A stretch of DNA of 64,000 nt, from contig WVSR01000002.1 of the NCBI GenBank assembly GCA_015689775.1, positions 248,001 through 312,000 on the forward strand. The letters run 5' to 3'. The DNA comes from Rhodobacterales bacterium LSUCC0387 (GTDB taxonomy: Bacteria > Pseudomonadota > Alphaproteobacteria > Rhodobacterales > Rhodobacteraceae). Shown here in pieces: positions 19,033 to 27,525 of this stretch. Both the position numbers and the translations under genes were made by a program. Within the stretch, counting starts at the first letter, position 1. Each line of letters starts with the position of its first letter. The notes under the pieces were generated by a model, which worked only from the letters and a program-made list of their open reading frames with translations, did not search any database and was not told the origin of the DNA.

Positions 19033-21021
19033 ATGGCAGATCAAATCGACATCACGGATATCGGCCCAAAAGATGCGGCTGAACCGAAATTGATCCTGCG
19101 CTTGATTGCGGTGGTGGGCATCGCGTTGTCGCTGTTTCAGCTTTACGCTGCAGGGGTTCAACCTTTGGGGCTGTTTTATCAGCGGCCCATCCATTTGGGT
19201 TTCATTTTGGTTCTGTGTTTCTTGATCTATCCGCCTCGTGGTCGCGCCAAGGGGCGCAGTCCATTGGAATATGTGATTGACGGGCTTCTCATTCTGGCCT
19301 CCATCTCGGTTGGGGCTTGGGTGCCTGTAAATATTGACACAATCGCAAATCAAATCTTCCCCCGCGATATTGATGTTGCAATGGGGGTTTTGACCGTTCT
19401 CTTGGTGCTTGAGGCTGCGCGCCGCGCAGTAGGTTGGGTGATGACGCTGATTGCGGGCGTGTTCTTGCTCTACGCCTTCGCAGGATCGCGCGGCGAATTG
19501 CCGTTTTTGGCGGATTTCATGCCAGGCATCCTGAACCACCGCGGTTACTCCTTGGATCGGCTGGCCAGCCAGATGACATTGGGCGCCGAAGGGATTTATG
19601 GCATCCCCTTGGGTGTGGCTGCGACATTCATTTTTGTTTTTGTTCTCTTTGGCGCTTTCCTTGAGGTTACGGGCGCAGGCAAATTTTTCATTGATTTGGC
19701 CTATGCCACAACAGGCCGCCAACGCGGCGGGCCTGCCAAGGCAGCGGTTGTCGCCTCGGCGGGGATGGGGTCAATCTCAGGCTCGGCCATCGCCAATGTG
19801 GTGACAACTGGGGCCTTTACCATCCCGCTAATGAAAAAACTGGGCTATCGCCCTGCCCAAGCGGGCGGGGTTGAGGCTGCGGCCTCAACGGGTGGGCAGA
19901 TCATGCCGCCCTTGATGGGGGCAGGCGCATTTTTGATGAGTGAATTCACACAGTTGCCCTATGTTCACATTGTCTTGGTCTCGATTTTCCCTGCCTTTCT
20001 CTATTTTGGGGCCGTCTATCTGCTTGTGCATATCGCGGCCGTCAAACAGGGGATGCGCGGTTTGACTGCGGCGGAACTTCCAAGCGTGCGCCAAGTGATG
20101 CGTGAGGGGTGGCATTTTATCTTTCCGCTTGTGGCGCTCATCTTTTTATTGGTGGCAGGCTATTCGCCGATGCGGGTCGGGTTCTATGCGATTGTGGCGG
20201 TGATGGCCGCGGCCGCTGCGCGCGCGCTTTGGACATTTTCGAGGGACGCACCCAGTGTCGGGGGCTTTGTCGCCCTGTGCAAACGTGGTGGGGCCTTGAC
20301 GCTAGAGGCGCTTGAACTCGGGGCGCGTAATGCGGTTGCTGTTTCAGTCGCCTGCGCCGTGGCAGGGGTGATTGTGGGCGTTGTTGGGCTAACAGGATTG
20401 GGGCTGAAATTCTCGGCCATGATGTTGGCCTTCTCAGGTGGCAATCTGTTTTTGGCCTTGATCCTTGTGATCTTGGCCTCCTTGATCCTTGGGATGGGCC
20501 TGCCTGTCACCGCGGCCTATATCGTTTTGATTATCCTGGTCGGTCCCGCCTTAACCACAGAGTTTGGTGTGCCGCTGTTGATCGCGCATTTGGTTGTGTT
20601 TTGGTATAGCCAAGACAGCAACGTCACACCGCCTGTCGCTTTGGCAGGGTTTGCGGGTGCGGCCATTGCAGGATCAAAACCGATGGAGACCAGTTTTCAG
20701 GCCTGGAAATATGCCAAGGGTCTGTATCTGATCCCGCTGTTCATGGTCTATAATGAGGAAATCGTGCTTGGTGGCCCGCTCCATATGGTGATTTTTGCAG
20801 GCGTCTTGGCGGTTGCGGGGATTGTCGCCTTTGCTGCTGTTCTAGAGGGTTTCCTCTTTACCACGATGGCGCTTTGGCATCGCGCGGCGCTTGTTCCTGC
20901 AATTGTTGCAGTGTTCTGGTCATCGGCCATGGTTGAGGCGCTCGGTCTTGTCTCAATTCTTGCGCTGTTGGCTTTGAACTGGTGGCAAGCCAAGCAGCAC
21001 CCCTATCAGGCGAACGCCTAA
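19033..21021 (+). CDS. TRAP transporter fused permease (DctQM, TAXI type)
   Basis: A 662-aa polytopic protein. Roughly four N-terminal hydrophobic segments correspond to the small DctQ subunit, fused to a DctM-type large subunit. DctM signatures include STGGQIMPPLMGAGAFLMSE (about residues 287-306) and ILASLILGMGLPVTAAYIVL. It is a sodium-driven secondary importer working with the upstream receptor. The operon ends at a strong terminator 27 bp downstream. Confidence 0.93.
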   Translation: MADQIDITDIGPKDAAEPKLILRLIAVVGIALSLFQLYAAGVQPLGLFYQRPIHLGFILVLCFLIYPPRGRAKGRSPLEYVIDGLLILASISVGAWVPVNIDTIANQIFPRDIDVAMGVLTVLLVLEAARRAVGWVMTLIAGVFLLYAFAGSRGELPFLADFMPGILNHRGYSLDRLASQMTLGAEGIYGIPLGVAATFIFVFVLFGAFLEVTGAGKFFIDLAYATTGRQRGGPAKAAVVASAGMGSISGSAIANVVTTGAFTIPLMKKLGYRPAQAGGVEAAASTGGQIMPPLMGAGAFLMSEFTQLPYVHIVLVSIFPAFLYFGAVYLLVHIAAVKQGMRGLTAAELPSVRQVMREGWHFIFPLVALIFLLVAGYSPMRVGFYAIVAVMAAAAARALWTFSRDAPSVGGFVALCKRGGALTLEALELGARNAVAVSVACAVAGVIVGVVGLTGLGLKFSAMMLAFSGGNLFLALILVILASLILGMGLPVTAAYIVLIILVGPALTTEFGVPLLIAHLVVFWYSQDSNVTPPVALAGFAGAAIAGSKPMETSFQAWKYAKGLYLIPLFMVYNEEIVLGGPLHMVIFAGVLAVAGIVAFAAVLEGFLFTTMALWHRAALVPAIVAVFWSSAMVEALGLVSILALLALNWWQAKQHPYQANA

Positions 21022-21047
21022 ACGTGCGGGCCTGATCGGAACACAAG

Positions 21048-21079
21048 AAAAAACCCTCTCGAAACCGAGAGGGTTTTTT
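21048..21079. terminator. Strong Rho-independent terminator
   Basis: CCCTCTCG (21054-21061), loop AAAC, CGAGAGGG (21066-21073), followed by T6 and preceded by A6. It ends the TRAP operon and could also stop transcription past tRNA-Gly on the other strand. Confidence 0.93.
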
Positions 21080-21102
21080 CTGGTATCTTCAATTTTGAAG
21101 AT

Positions 21103-21177
21103 TGGAGCGGGCGATGAGATTCGAACTCACGACCCTTACCTTGGCAAGGTAATGCTCTACCCCTGAGCTACGCCCGC
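21103..21177 (-). tRNA. tRNA-Gly (GCC)
   Basis: The 75-base sequence with encoded CCA has acceptor GCGGGCG/CGCCCGC, D-arm GCTC-AGGGGTA-GAGC, anticodon arm TTACC-TTGCCAA-GGTAA (anticodon GCC) and a T-arm with GTTCGAATC. Confidence 0.96.
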
Positions 21178-21350
21178 TCTGTGAGGAGGGGTTCTATGAC
21201 CATGGATCAGGGTTTGCAAGGGGGAAATTCCACAAAGCGCGGGTTTTTTGCGCCATTCGCCAAGCAATATTTTGCTCTGATTTTAGGGTTAAAAACCCCG
21301 GCCCGGATGCGTTATGGCCGCAGGGCATGGAATGTGCTGATCCGCGACGC

Positions 21351-22052
21351 TCAGTAACTGACCTCGAAATTGTCGAGGCCATAGAATTCATTGTTTGTAC
21401 CTTCGTTCGAATTATTTGCCCTGGCAAAGGTCGCCTCAGGCGGTGGGTTGTCCATGGTCAGTTAAACCCGCGTGATTGCATCCTTTCAATAAGGATCGCC
21501 GCCAATATTGTCGCCGATACGCACTGTTTCATATCGCGCGGTAAACCCTGATGGCGGATCGCCAGCACCAAGGGCGGCAATGTTGAGCTCATCGCTATCG
21601 GCGGGGCGGCTTTGCGAGTTGAGGTGAGCGATCAACTCATCATTTAGATAGAAGAAGGCCGTTTCCAAATCCACAGTGTCGCCTGAGGCCACGTCAAAGG
21701 AGAAAGTCACCTGTTCGGTGCCTTCTGGAATCTCAAGTGTGCGGGTCATGGTTTCGTCTGTAGACATCACCAACAGCTAGCCAAATTCGCCCATATCCAT
21801 CACCGTGCCACCCGTCCATCCTGCACGATCCCCGCCTGAGAACCAGTGAGATGCTAAGATATTTTGCTTCTGTGCGGATGTCCCCATCTTTTCTGATGCG
21901 ATATTTTGCGCCAAAGTGTTGACGCCACCTGCTACTGCCGCGGCGGCCGTTACACCAACGCCAGTGAGTGCGCCCGACAGGACGACATAATCCACGGTCA
22001 CTGCGCCAGTTTCATCCCGTAAAAAACGGGTAATCCTCTCCCCATGTTTCAT
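21351..22052 (-). pseudogene. Flp-pilin-like N-terminus plus secreted domain, broken by three in-frame stops
   Basis: A single 234-codon frame from ATG 22052 to TGA 21351-21353 is interrupted by TAG (21777-21779), TGA (21486-21488) and TAA, seven codons after the TGA, with no indel. The N-terminus FLRDETGAVTVDYVVLSGAL is a Flp/type IVb pilin-like segment with a prepilin-type hydrophobic helix. After it come SFSFDV-like beta-sheet sequence (TEQVTFSFDVASGDTVDLET), ARYETVRIGDNIGG, and a C-terminus NNEFYGLDNFEVSY typical of secreted carbohydrate-binding or choice-of-anchor domains. Reading through all three stops keeps a sensible protein, so these are recent nonsense mutations. The first 91 codons could still be translated as a short pilin-like peptide. 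Confidence 0.8.
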
Positions 22053-22166
22053 GTTGCTCTCTAAACTATGCCCCTGATGATGGCTAATTGCTTGGAAAGG
22101 CCAAATTCTGGCAAAACTGGTTAATTTCCGTTGAGTATTTTATGATTTTTGAACGATTGGCGTGAT

Positions 22167-22194
22167 GTTGCGGCACTATCCAAAGCGCCGCAAC
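22167..22194 (-). terminator. Hairpin after pyc, possible weak terminator
   Basis: GTTGCGGC and GCCGCAAC form a perfect 8-bp stem with a 12-base loop, starting 6 bp past the pyc stop. No T-run follows on the minus strand, so it may only protect the transcript end. Confidence 0.35.
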
Positions 22195-22200
22195 AATCTC

Positions 22201-25200
22201 TTAGGCCTCAAACTCAATCAGCAGGTCTTTTGCATCAATCTGGGCGCCGGGGGTGACATGCACAGATTTGATTCGACCATTGCGTTCCGCGTGCAGGCCT
22301 GTTTCCATTTTCATCGCCTCAATGTTCAGCAAAAGATCGCCTGCCTTGACCTCGGCCCCGTTTGAAATGGCGATTGAGGCCACAACCCCCGGCATAGGCG
22401 CGCCGATATGGGCAGGGTTGCCACCTTCGGCCTTGGCACGTTTGGTGCTGGTTGCAGCGGCTTTGCGGTTCGGCACGCGGATCGTGCGGGGTTGGCCGTT
22501 TAATTCAAAGAAGACTTTGGCCTCGCCTTCTTCGTTTGTGTCTCCGACTGCTTGCAACTGCACAATCAGCGTCACACCTGGGTCAATTTCGACTTCGATT
22601 TGCTCGCCCACATCCATCCCATAGAAAAAGGTTTTTGTGGGCAAGGTGCGCACGGGGCCGTAATCGGCGTGACGCATCGCGTAATCGGTAAAGACCTTGG
22701 GATACATCAGATAGCCGTTGAGGTCTTCATCATCGACCGCCTCATCAAGTGTGGCTTCTAACTCCTTGCGCCTGGCTTCTAGGTCAACGGGCGGCAGGTG
22801 CTTGCCGGGTCGTTCGAAATTCGGCGCCTCGCCTTTTAGAATCTTTGCCACAATTGCAGGGGGGAAGCCACCATGGGGTTGACCCAAATTGCCGCGCATC
22901 ATGTCGATCACGCTATCGGGGAATGAGACGTCTTTCTGTGGGTCTTCCACATCGGCACGGCTCAGACCTTGGGACACCATCATCAGGGCCATATCCCCGA
23001 CCACTTTGGAGGACGGGGTCACTTTGACAATATCGCCGAACATTTGGTTCACATCTGCATACATCTGCGCCACTTCGTGCCAGCGTTCTTCAAGGCCGAT
23101 GGAGCGCGCCTGTGCCTTGAGATTGGTGAATTGGCCACCTGGCATTTCGTGCAAATATACCTCGGATGCAGGGGCCTGCAGCCCCGATTCAAAGGCCAAA
23201 TAATGAGCGCGCACCGCCTCCCAGTAATCTGAAATCTCACGGATTGCCGCGATGTCCAGACCTGTGTCGCGTTCGGTAAAGCGCAAGGATTCCACAATCG
23301 TGCCGAGTGTCGCTTGGCTGGTATTGCCCGACAGGGCATCCATGGCGCAATCGACCGCATCAACACCTGCCGCACTGGCCGCCAGAATGGTGCCAGAGGC
23401 AACACCTGCCGTGTCATGGGTATGGAAATGGATGGGCAGATCAACTGCATCTTTCAAGGCAGGGATTAGCACCGATGCCGCGGCAGGCGTTAACAATCCC
23501 GCCATATCCTTGAGGCCCAAAACATGCGCCCCTGCGGCCTCAAGCGCGCGGGCCATATCGACATAATATGTGACGTCATATTTAGCCCGATTGGGGTCAA
23601 GGATGTTGCCCGTGTAGCAAATCGTGCCTTCACAGATTTTGCCAGTTTCACCGACCGCATCCATGGCCACGCGCATATTCTCAACCCAGTTGAGGCTATC
23701 AAAGACGCGAAAGACATCGACACCTGATTGCGCCGCTTGTTTGACGAAACTTTGCACCACATTGTCAGGGTAATTCGTATAGCCCACACCATTCGAAGCG
23801 CGCAAAAGCATCTGTGTCATGATGTTGGGCATTTTTGCACGGATATCGCGTAGGCGCTGCCATGGGCATTCCTGCAAGAAACGATAGGCCACATCGAATG
23901 TTGCCCCGCCCCAACATTCTACGCTGAACAGCTGCGGCAGTTTCTCGGCATAGGCAGGGGCCACTTGGATCATATCATGCGAGCGCATCCGTGTCGCTAG
24001 TAGCGATTGGTGGCCATCGCGCATGGTCGTGTCGGTGATCAAAAGCCGCGTTTGATCTTTCATCCATTTGGCGACCTCAAGCGGGCCTTCACGCTCAAGC
24101 AGCTGCCTTGTGCCATCGGTGACGGGATCGGTTCCCACACGCGGCGCGCGCGGTGGTTTAAGATCAGCCGCAGGGCGGGGGCGGCCAAACGTTTCAGGAT
24201 GCCCGTTCACCGTAATATCCGCGATATAGCGTAAGATTTTGGTCGCGCGGTCGCGGCGCGGCGCAAAGTCAAACAGTTCGAGCGTGGTGTCGATGAATTT
24301 CGTTGTATATTCGTAATTCAAAAATGTTGGGTGCTTGAGAAGGTTTTCGACAAAGGCGATATTGGTAGACACCCCGCGAATACGAAATTCGCGCAAGGCC
24401 CGATCCATGCGTGCAATCGCAGCCTCGGGCGTGGGGGCCCATGCCGTCACCTTTTCCAAGAGGCTGTCGTAATAGCGCGTAATGACCGCGCCCGAATAGG
24501 CTGTGCCCCCGTCAAGGCGGATGCCCATCCCTGTCGCACCGCGATAGGCGGTGATGCGGCCATAATCAGGAATGAAGTTATTGGTCGGGTCTTCGGTTGT
24601 CACGCGGCACTGAATGGCATGGCCCGAAAGCGTGACCTCATCTTGCGCCGCCACGCCTGTGGCCTCCAGCAGGGTTTTGCCTTCGGCAATCAAAATCTGG
24701 GCGCGCACGATATCAATGCCCGTGACCTCCTCGGTCACTGTATGCTCCACCTGCACGCGCGGGTTTACTTCGATGAAGTAGAAATTCCCGCTTTCCATAT
24801 CCATCAGGAATTCGACAGTGCCCGCGCATTCATAGCCCACATGGGCCGCAATCTTGTGGCCAAGTTTGCAAATCTCGCTGCGCTGCGCCTCGGTCAGATA
24901 GGGGGCAGGGGCGCGTTCCACGACCTTTTGGTTGCGGCGTTGTACCGAACAATCGCGTTCAAAGAGATGATAGATATTGCCATGGCTGTCGCCCAAGATC
25001 TGCACCTCGACATGGCGCGCGCGGGTGATCATCTTTTCAAGATACCCCTCGCCATTGCCAAAGGCGGCTTCTGCCTCGCGGCGGCCTTCGCGGATTTTTG
25101 TTTCAAGTTCGTCTTCGCCAAGGACTGGGCGCATCCCGCGCCCGCCGCCGCCCCATGAGGCCTTCAGCATCAACGGATATCCAATTTCGCGCGCCGCCTC

Positions 25201-25644
25201 GCGCGCGCGCTCCATGTCATCGCTCAAAACCTCGGAGGCGGGGATCACGGGCACCCCTGCGGCAATCGCAACCTGCCGCGCGCTGGCCTTGTCACCCAAG
25301 GCACGCATCGTGTCCGCTTTGGGGCCGATAAAGGTGATACCTGCCGCTGCACAAGCCTCTACAAAATCGGGGTTCTCGGATAAAAGCCCGTAGCCAGGGT
25401 GGATGGCATCAGCTCCCGCCATCTTGGCCACGCGAATAATTTCAGGGATCGACAGATAGGCCGCAACAGGCCCCAAACCTTCGCCCACCTTATAAGCCTC
25501 GTCTGCCTTAAAGCGGTGCAGCGACAGCTTATCTTCCTCGGCATAGATCGCCACGGTGCGTTTTCCCAACTCATTGGCCGCGCGCATGATGCGGATCGCA
25601 ATTTCACCGCGGTTGGCGATCAGGATTTTCTTGAATTCGGGCAT
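22201..25644 (-). CDS. pyc: Pyruvate carboxylase
   Basis: A 1147-aa single-chain biotin enzyme that makes oxaloacetate from pyruvate, bicarbonate and ATP. Domains in order: biotin carboxylase (residues 1 to about 450; KILIANRGEIAIRIMRAANE, ATP-grasp loop KASWGGGGRGMRPV, and EVNPRVQVEHTVTEEVTGID), carboxyltransferase TIM barrel (about 530-800; DTTMRDGHQSLLATRMRSHD, metal-site HFHTHDTAG), and biotin carrier domain with AMKMETG (biotinyl Lys near 1112). The ATG at 25644 with AAGGAC upstream gives the normal MPEFKKILIANRGE; the frame open to 25710 is not used. It supplies anaplerotic oxaloacetate, important in marine heterotrophs of this group. Confidence 0.96.
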   Translation of the reverse strand: MPEFKKILIANRGEIAIRIMRAANELGKRTVAIYAEEDKLSLHRFKADEAYKVGEGLGPVAAYLSIPEIIRVAKMAGADAIHPGYGLLSENPDFVEACAAAGITFIGPKADTMRALGDKASARQVAIAAGVPVIPASEVLSDDMERAREAAREIGYPLMLKASWGGGGRGMRPVLGEDELETKIREGRREAEAAFGNGEGYLEKMITRARHVEVQILGDSHGNIYHLFERDCSVQRRNQKVVERAPAPYLTEAQRSEICKLGHKIAAHVGYECAGTVEFLMDMESGNFYFIEVNPRVQVEHTVTEEVTGIDIVRAQILIAEGKTLLEATGVAAQDEVTLSGHAIQCRVTTEDPTNNFIPDYGRITAYRGATGMGIRLDGGTAYSGAVITRYYDSLLEKVTAWAPTPEAAIARMDRALREFRIRGVSTNIAFVENLLKHPTFLNYEYTTKFIDTTLELFDFAPRRDRATKILRYIADITVNGHPETFGRPRPAADLKPPRAPRVGTDPVTDGTRQLLEREGPLEVAKWMKDQTRLLITDTTMRDGHQSLLATRMRSHDMIQVAPAYAEKLPQLFSVECWGGATFDVAYRFLQECPWQRLRDIRAKMPNIMTQMLLRASNGVGYTNYPDNVVQSFVKQAAQSGVDVFRVFDSLNWVENMRVAMDAVGETGKICEGTICYTGNILDPNRAKYDVTYYVDMARALEAAGAHVLGLKDMAGLLTPAAASVLIPALKDAVDLPIHFHTHDTAGVASGTILAASAAGVDAVDCAMDALSGNTSQATLGTIVESLRFTERDTGLDIAAIREISDYWEAVRAHYLAFESGLQAPASEVYLHEMPGGQFTNLKAQARSIGLEERWHEVAQMYADVNQMFGDIVKVTPSSKVVGDMALMMVSQGLSRADVEDPQKDVSFPDSVIDMMRGNLGQPHGGFPPAIVAKILKGEAPNFERPGKHLPPVDLEARRKELEATLDEAVDDEDLNGYLMYPKVFTDYAMRHADYGPVRTLPTKTFFYGMDVGEQIEVEIDPGVTLIVQLQAVGDTNEEGEAKVFFELNGQPRTIRVPNRKAAATSTKRAKAEGGNPAHIGAPMPGVVASIAISNGAEVKAGDLLLNIEAMKMETGLHAERNGRIKSVHVTPGAQIDAKDLLIEFEA

Positions 25645-25783
25645 ATCATGTCCTTGGGCTGTCAAAACGGGGGGAGGGGCCAGGAAACACAGGTCGCGCG
25701 GTTCGGCCACCTGTCACAAAACTTTTTATGAACTGTTCTAACGTCATCGCTGCGCAGCAGCATTAACCGCAGCGTGGCAAGAG

Positions 25784-26218
25784 TCAATCAGCCGTGGAAA
25801 TGGGGTTTTGTCCTTTTGATGTGTAATTATTGAGCAGATCGTTCTCGATGTGGCTGCTGCGAAATGGCGCGGTCATTTTCAGACGGATGAAGAAATCTAC
25901 ATCAATAACGCGGTAAGCCACGCCCGTGGCACGCGCTGCGGTTTCAACCTGAAATTCGGTTGGGTCTTCACGCCCGTCCGTGTCGACCAAGACCACCATG
26001 GGCGCGCGATCCAAGATGGCGCCGTAAAATAAGGCCTGTTGCAAACTGTCGAGGGACGAGCGGCGATCATCCAGCCCGATTTCAATGGCATGTATATCTC
26101 TGACGCAATCCACCCGCACATAATGGGCGCTGTCGTTCAAGCTATAGGGCAGGCGTAATTCGGCCTCGCCGCCAAGCAGTATCGCGCAAATAATTGGGAT
26201 CAGGTCAGCCTTGGTCAT
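25784..26218 (-). CDS. Hypothetical protein, possibly nuclease-like fold
   Basis: About 144 aa from ATG 26218 (an ATG at 26227 is also possible; neither has a good Shine-Dalgarno). The middle VDCVRDIHAIEIGLDDRRSS followed by LQQALFYGAILDRAPMVVLV and a DTDG turn has the strand-acid-helix-strand rhythm of restriction-endonuclease-like folds, but this is only a resemblance. No signal peptide or membrane segment. It lies between pyc and the lactate dehydrogenase gene, all on the minus strand, 55 bp from the latter's stop. Confidence 0.55.
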   Translation of the reverse strand: MTKADLIPIICAILLGGEAELRLPYSLNDSAHYVRVDCVRDIHAIEIGLDDRRSSLDSLQQALFYGAILDRAPMVVLVDTDGREDPTEFQVETAARATGVAYRVIDVDFFIRLKMTAPFRSSHIENDLLNNYTSKGQNPISTAD

Positions 26219-26273
26219 GGAGGCCATGTTGACATTTATTAACAGACACGGCGAGGGCAATTGCCCGCTTTGG

Positions 26274-27425
26274 TTAAAGGGTGAACAGCCGCGCAGGCAG
26301 GTCAGCAAAGCGGCGCGCGCCAATCTGCGCCATGTTTGAAATCATATCTTTGCGCAGAAGGTCAACCAAATGATCAGGTCCATCCTCGCCAAGCGCGCCA
26401 AGCGCGTAATGCCACGCACGACCCATCATGACGAAATCCGCGCCAAGGGCCAAGGCGCGCAAAATGTCCAATCCGCCCTCAATCCCGCTATCAAAAATGA
26501 GGGGCAGGGTGGTGGCGGGGCGAATGGCGCGCAGGGCGTCAAGCGCCGCAGGCGCACCATCAAACTGACGCCCCGCATGGTTCGACACCCAAATCGCATC
26601 AGCCAGATCATCTTTCTGGGCTTGGACGGCAATTTCGGGTTCCATCACGCCCTTCAGGATCAAGGCGCCCTGCCATTCCTGCCGTAAAATGCGCAGATAC
26701 TCCCAATCGGGGGCGGCGCGCAGCAGGTAACCAATATGCGCGGTCGAGGGCAGGGTGCCGCCCGTCAGTTCCTTGGGCGCATATCCATCCATTAGCCGCA
26801 TTCGTGGCATCCCTTGCCGCAATGTGCCAAATGCCCAAGACGGGCAGCGCGCTACCTGTAGCGCAAGGCGTGGCGTGAGGCGCGGGGGCTGTGTCAGCCC
26901 GCCCCGCGTCTGCCTTTCGCGGCGGCTTGCGGCAGGCACATCCACAGTCAGCACAAGCGTATGAAACCCTGCCGCTTTTGCGCGCGCAAGCATATCGCGC
27001 CGAATGCCCGCATCGCGCGGCGGATACATCTGAAACCATCCTTGATTGCCGATATGATCTGCCACCTCTTCGGGGGTGCGGGTGGCCACAGTCGAGAGGC
27101 AGTAGGGCATGTCCGCCCGCGCGGCAGATGCCGCCAAAATTCGCTCTGCATCGGGCCAGACAAGGCCGGACATCCCCACGGGTGAGATGCCAAAGGGCTG
27201 GGGATAGTCCCGAGCCAAGAGGCGGCAGGACAGATCAGGAGTAATTTCCCCGCGCAAGGCTGCAGGCTGCATCAAGACCGCATCAAGCGCGGCACGATTG
27301 CGCCGCAACAGGGTCTCGCAGCCTGTAGCGCTGTCTAGATATTCCCACACGAAATGCGGGATCCGCGCGCGGGCACGCGATTTGAGATCGCTCAGGGCGG
27401 GATAGCGGCCGTGGAACTGTGTCAT
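26274..27425 (-). CDS. lldD: FMN-dependent L-lactate dehydrogenase / 2-hydroxyacid oxidase
   Basis: A 383-aa flavoprotein of the L-lactate dehydrogenase/glycolate oxidase family. Catalytic His283 sits in WVSNHAGRQFDGAPAALDA; the FMN-binding lysine is in ALILKGVM, and IFDSGIEGGLDILRALALGA and MMGRAWHYAL bind the phosphate. The N-terminus YPALSDLKSRARARIPHFVW is typical. It oxidises an (S)-2-hydroxyacid, most likely L-lactate to pyruvate; pyc next door consumes pyruvate, though co-regulation is not shown. Start 27425 fits the family; the frame runs further upstream through the uvrD promoter. Glycolate or mandelate relatives are alternatives. Confidence 0.83.
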   Translation of the reverse strand: MTQFHGRYPALSDLKSRARARIPHFVWEYLDSATGCETLLRRNRAALDAVLMQPAALRGEITPDLSCRLLARDYPQPFGISPVGMSGLVWPDAERILAASAARADMPYCLSTVATRTPEEVADHIGNQGWFQMYPPRDAGIRRDMLARAKAAGFHTLVLTVDVPAASRRERQTRGGLTQPPRLTPRLALQVARCPSWAFGTLRQGMPRMRLMDGYAPKELTGGTLPSTAHIGYLLRAAPDWEYLRILRQEWQGALILKGVMEPEIAVQAQKDDLADAIWVSNHAGRQFDGAPAALDALRAIRPATTLPLIFDSGIEGGLDILRALALGADFVMMGRAWHYALGALGEDGPDHLVDLLRKDMISNMAQIGARRFADLPARLFTL

Positions 27426-27481
27426 GGCGGCGATCCTGTTCGCAAAATTTAGCCCTTGTAAACCCTGCCATAAGGTTTTGC

Positions 27482-27496
27482 GAACAATTACAGAAC
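27482..27496 (+). promoter_or_regulatory. LexA (SOS) box upstream of uvrD
   Basis: GAACAATTACAGAAC is GAAC-N7-GAAC, the reverse complement of the alphaproteobacterial LexA site GTTC-N7-GTTC. It lies 30 bp ahead of the chosen uvrD start, where it would overlap the promoter. Confidence 0.75.
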
Positions 27497-27525
27497 ATAT
27501 CTTTTCGAGCCGGGTGAAAATCGCT

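Noticed and set aside
21351-22052. Stop-codon recoding or selenocysteine instead of a pseudogene
   Set aside because: All three stop types occur within one small gene, while dozens of housekeeping genes around it contain no internal stops; no SECIS-like hairpin is evident.
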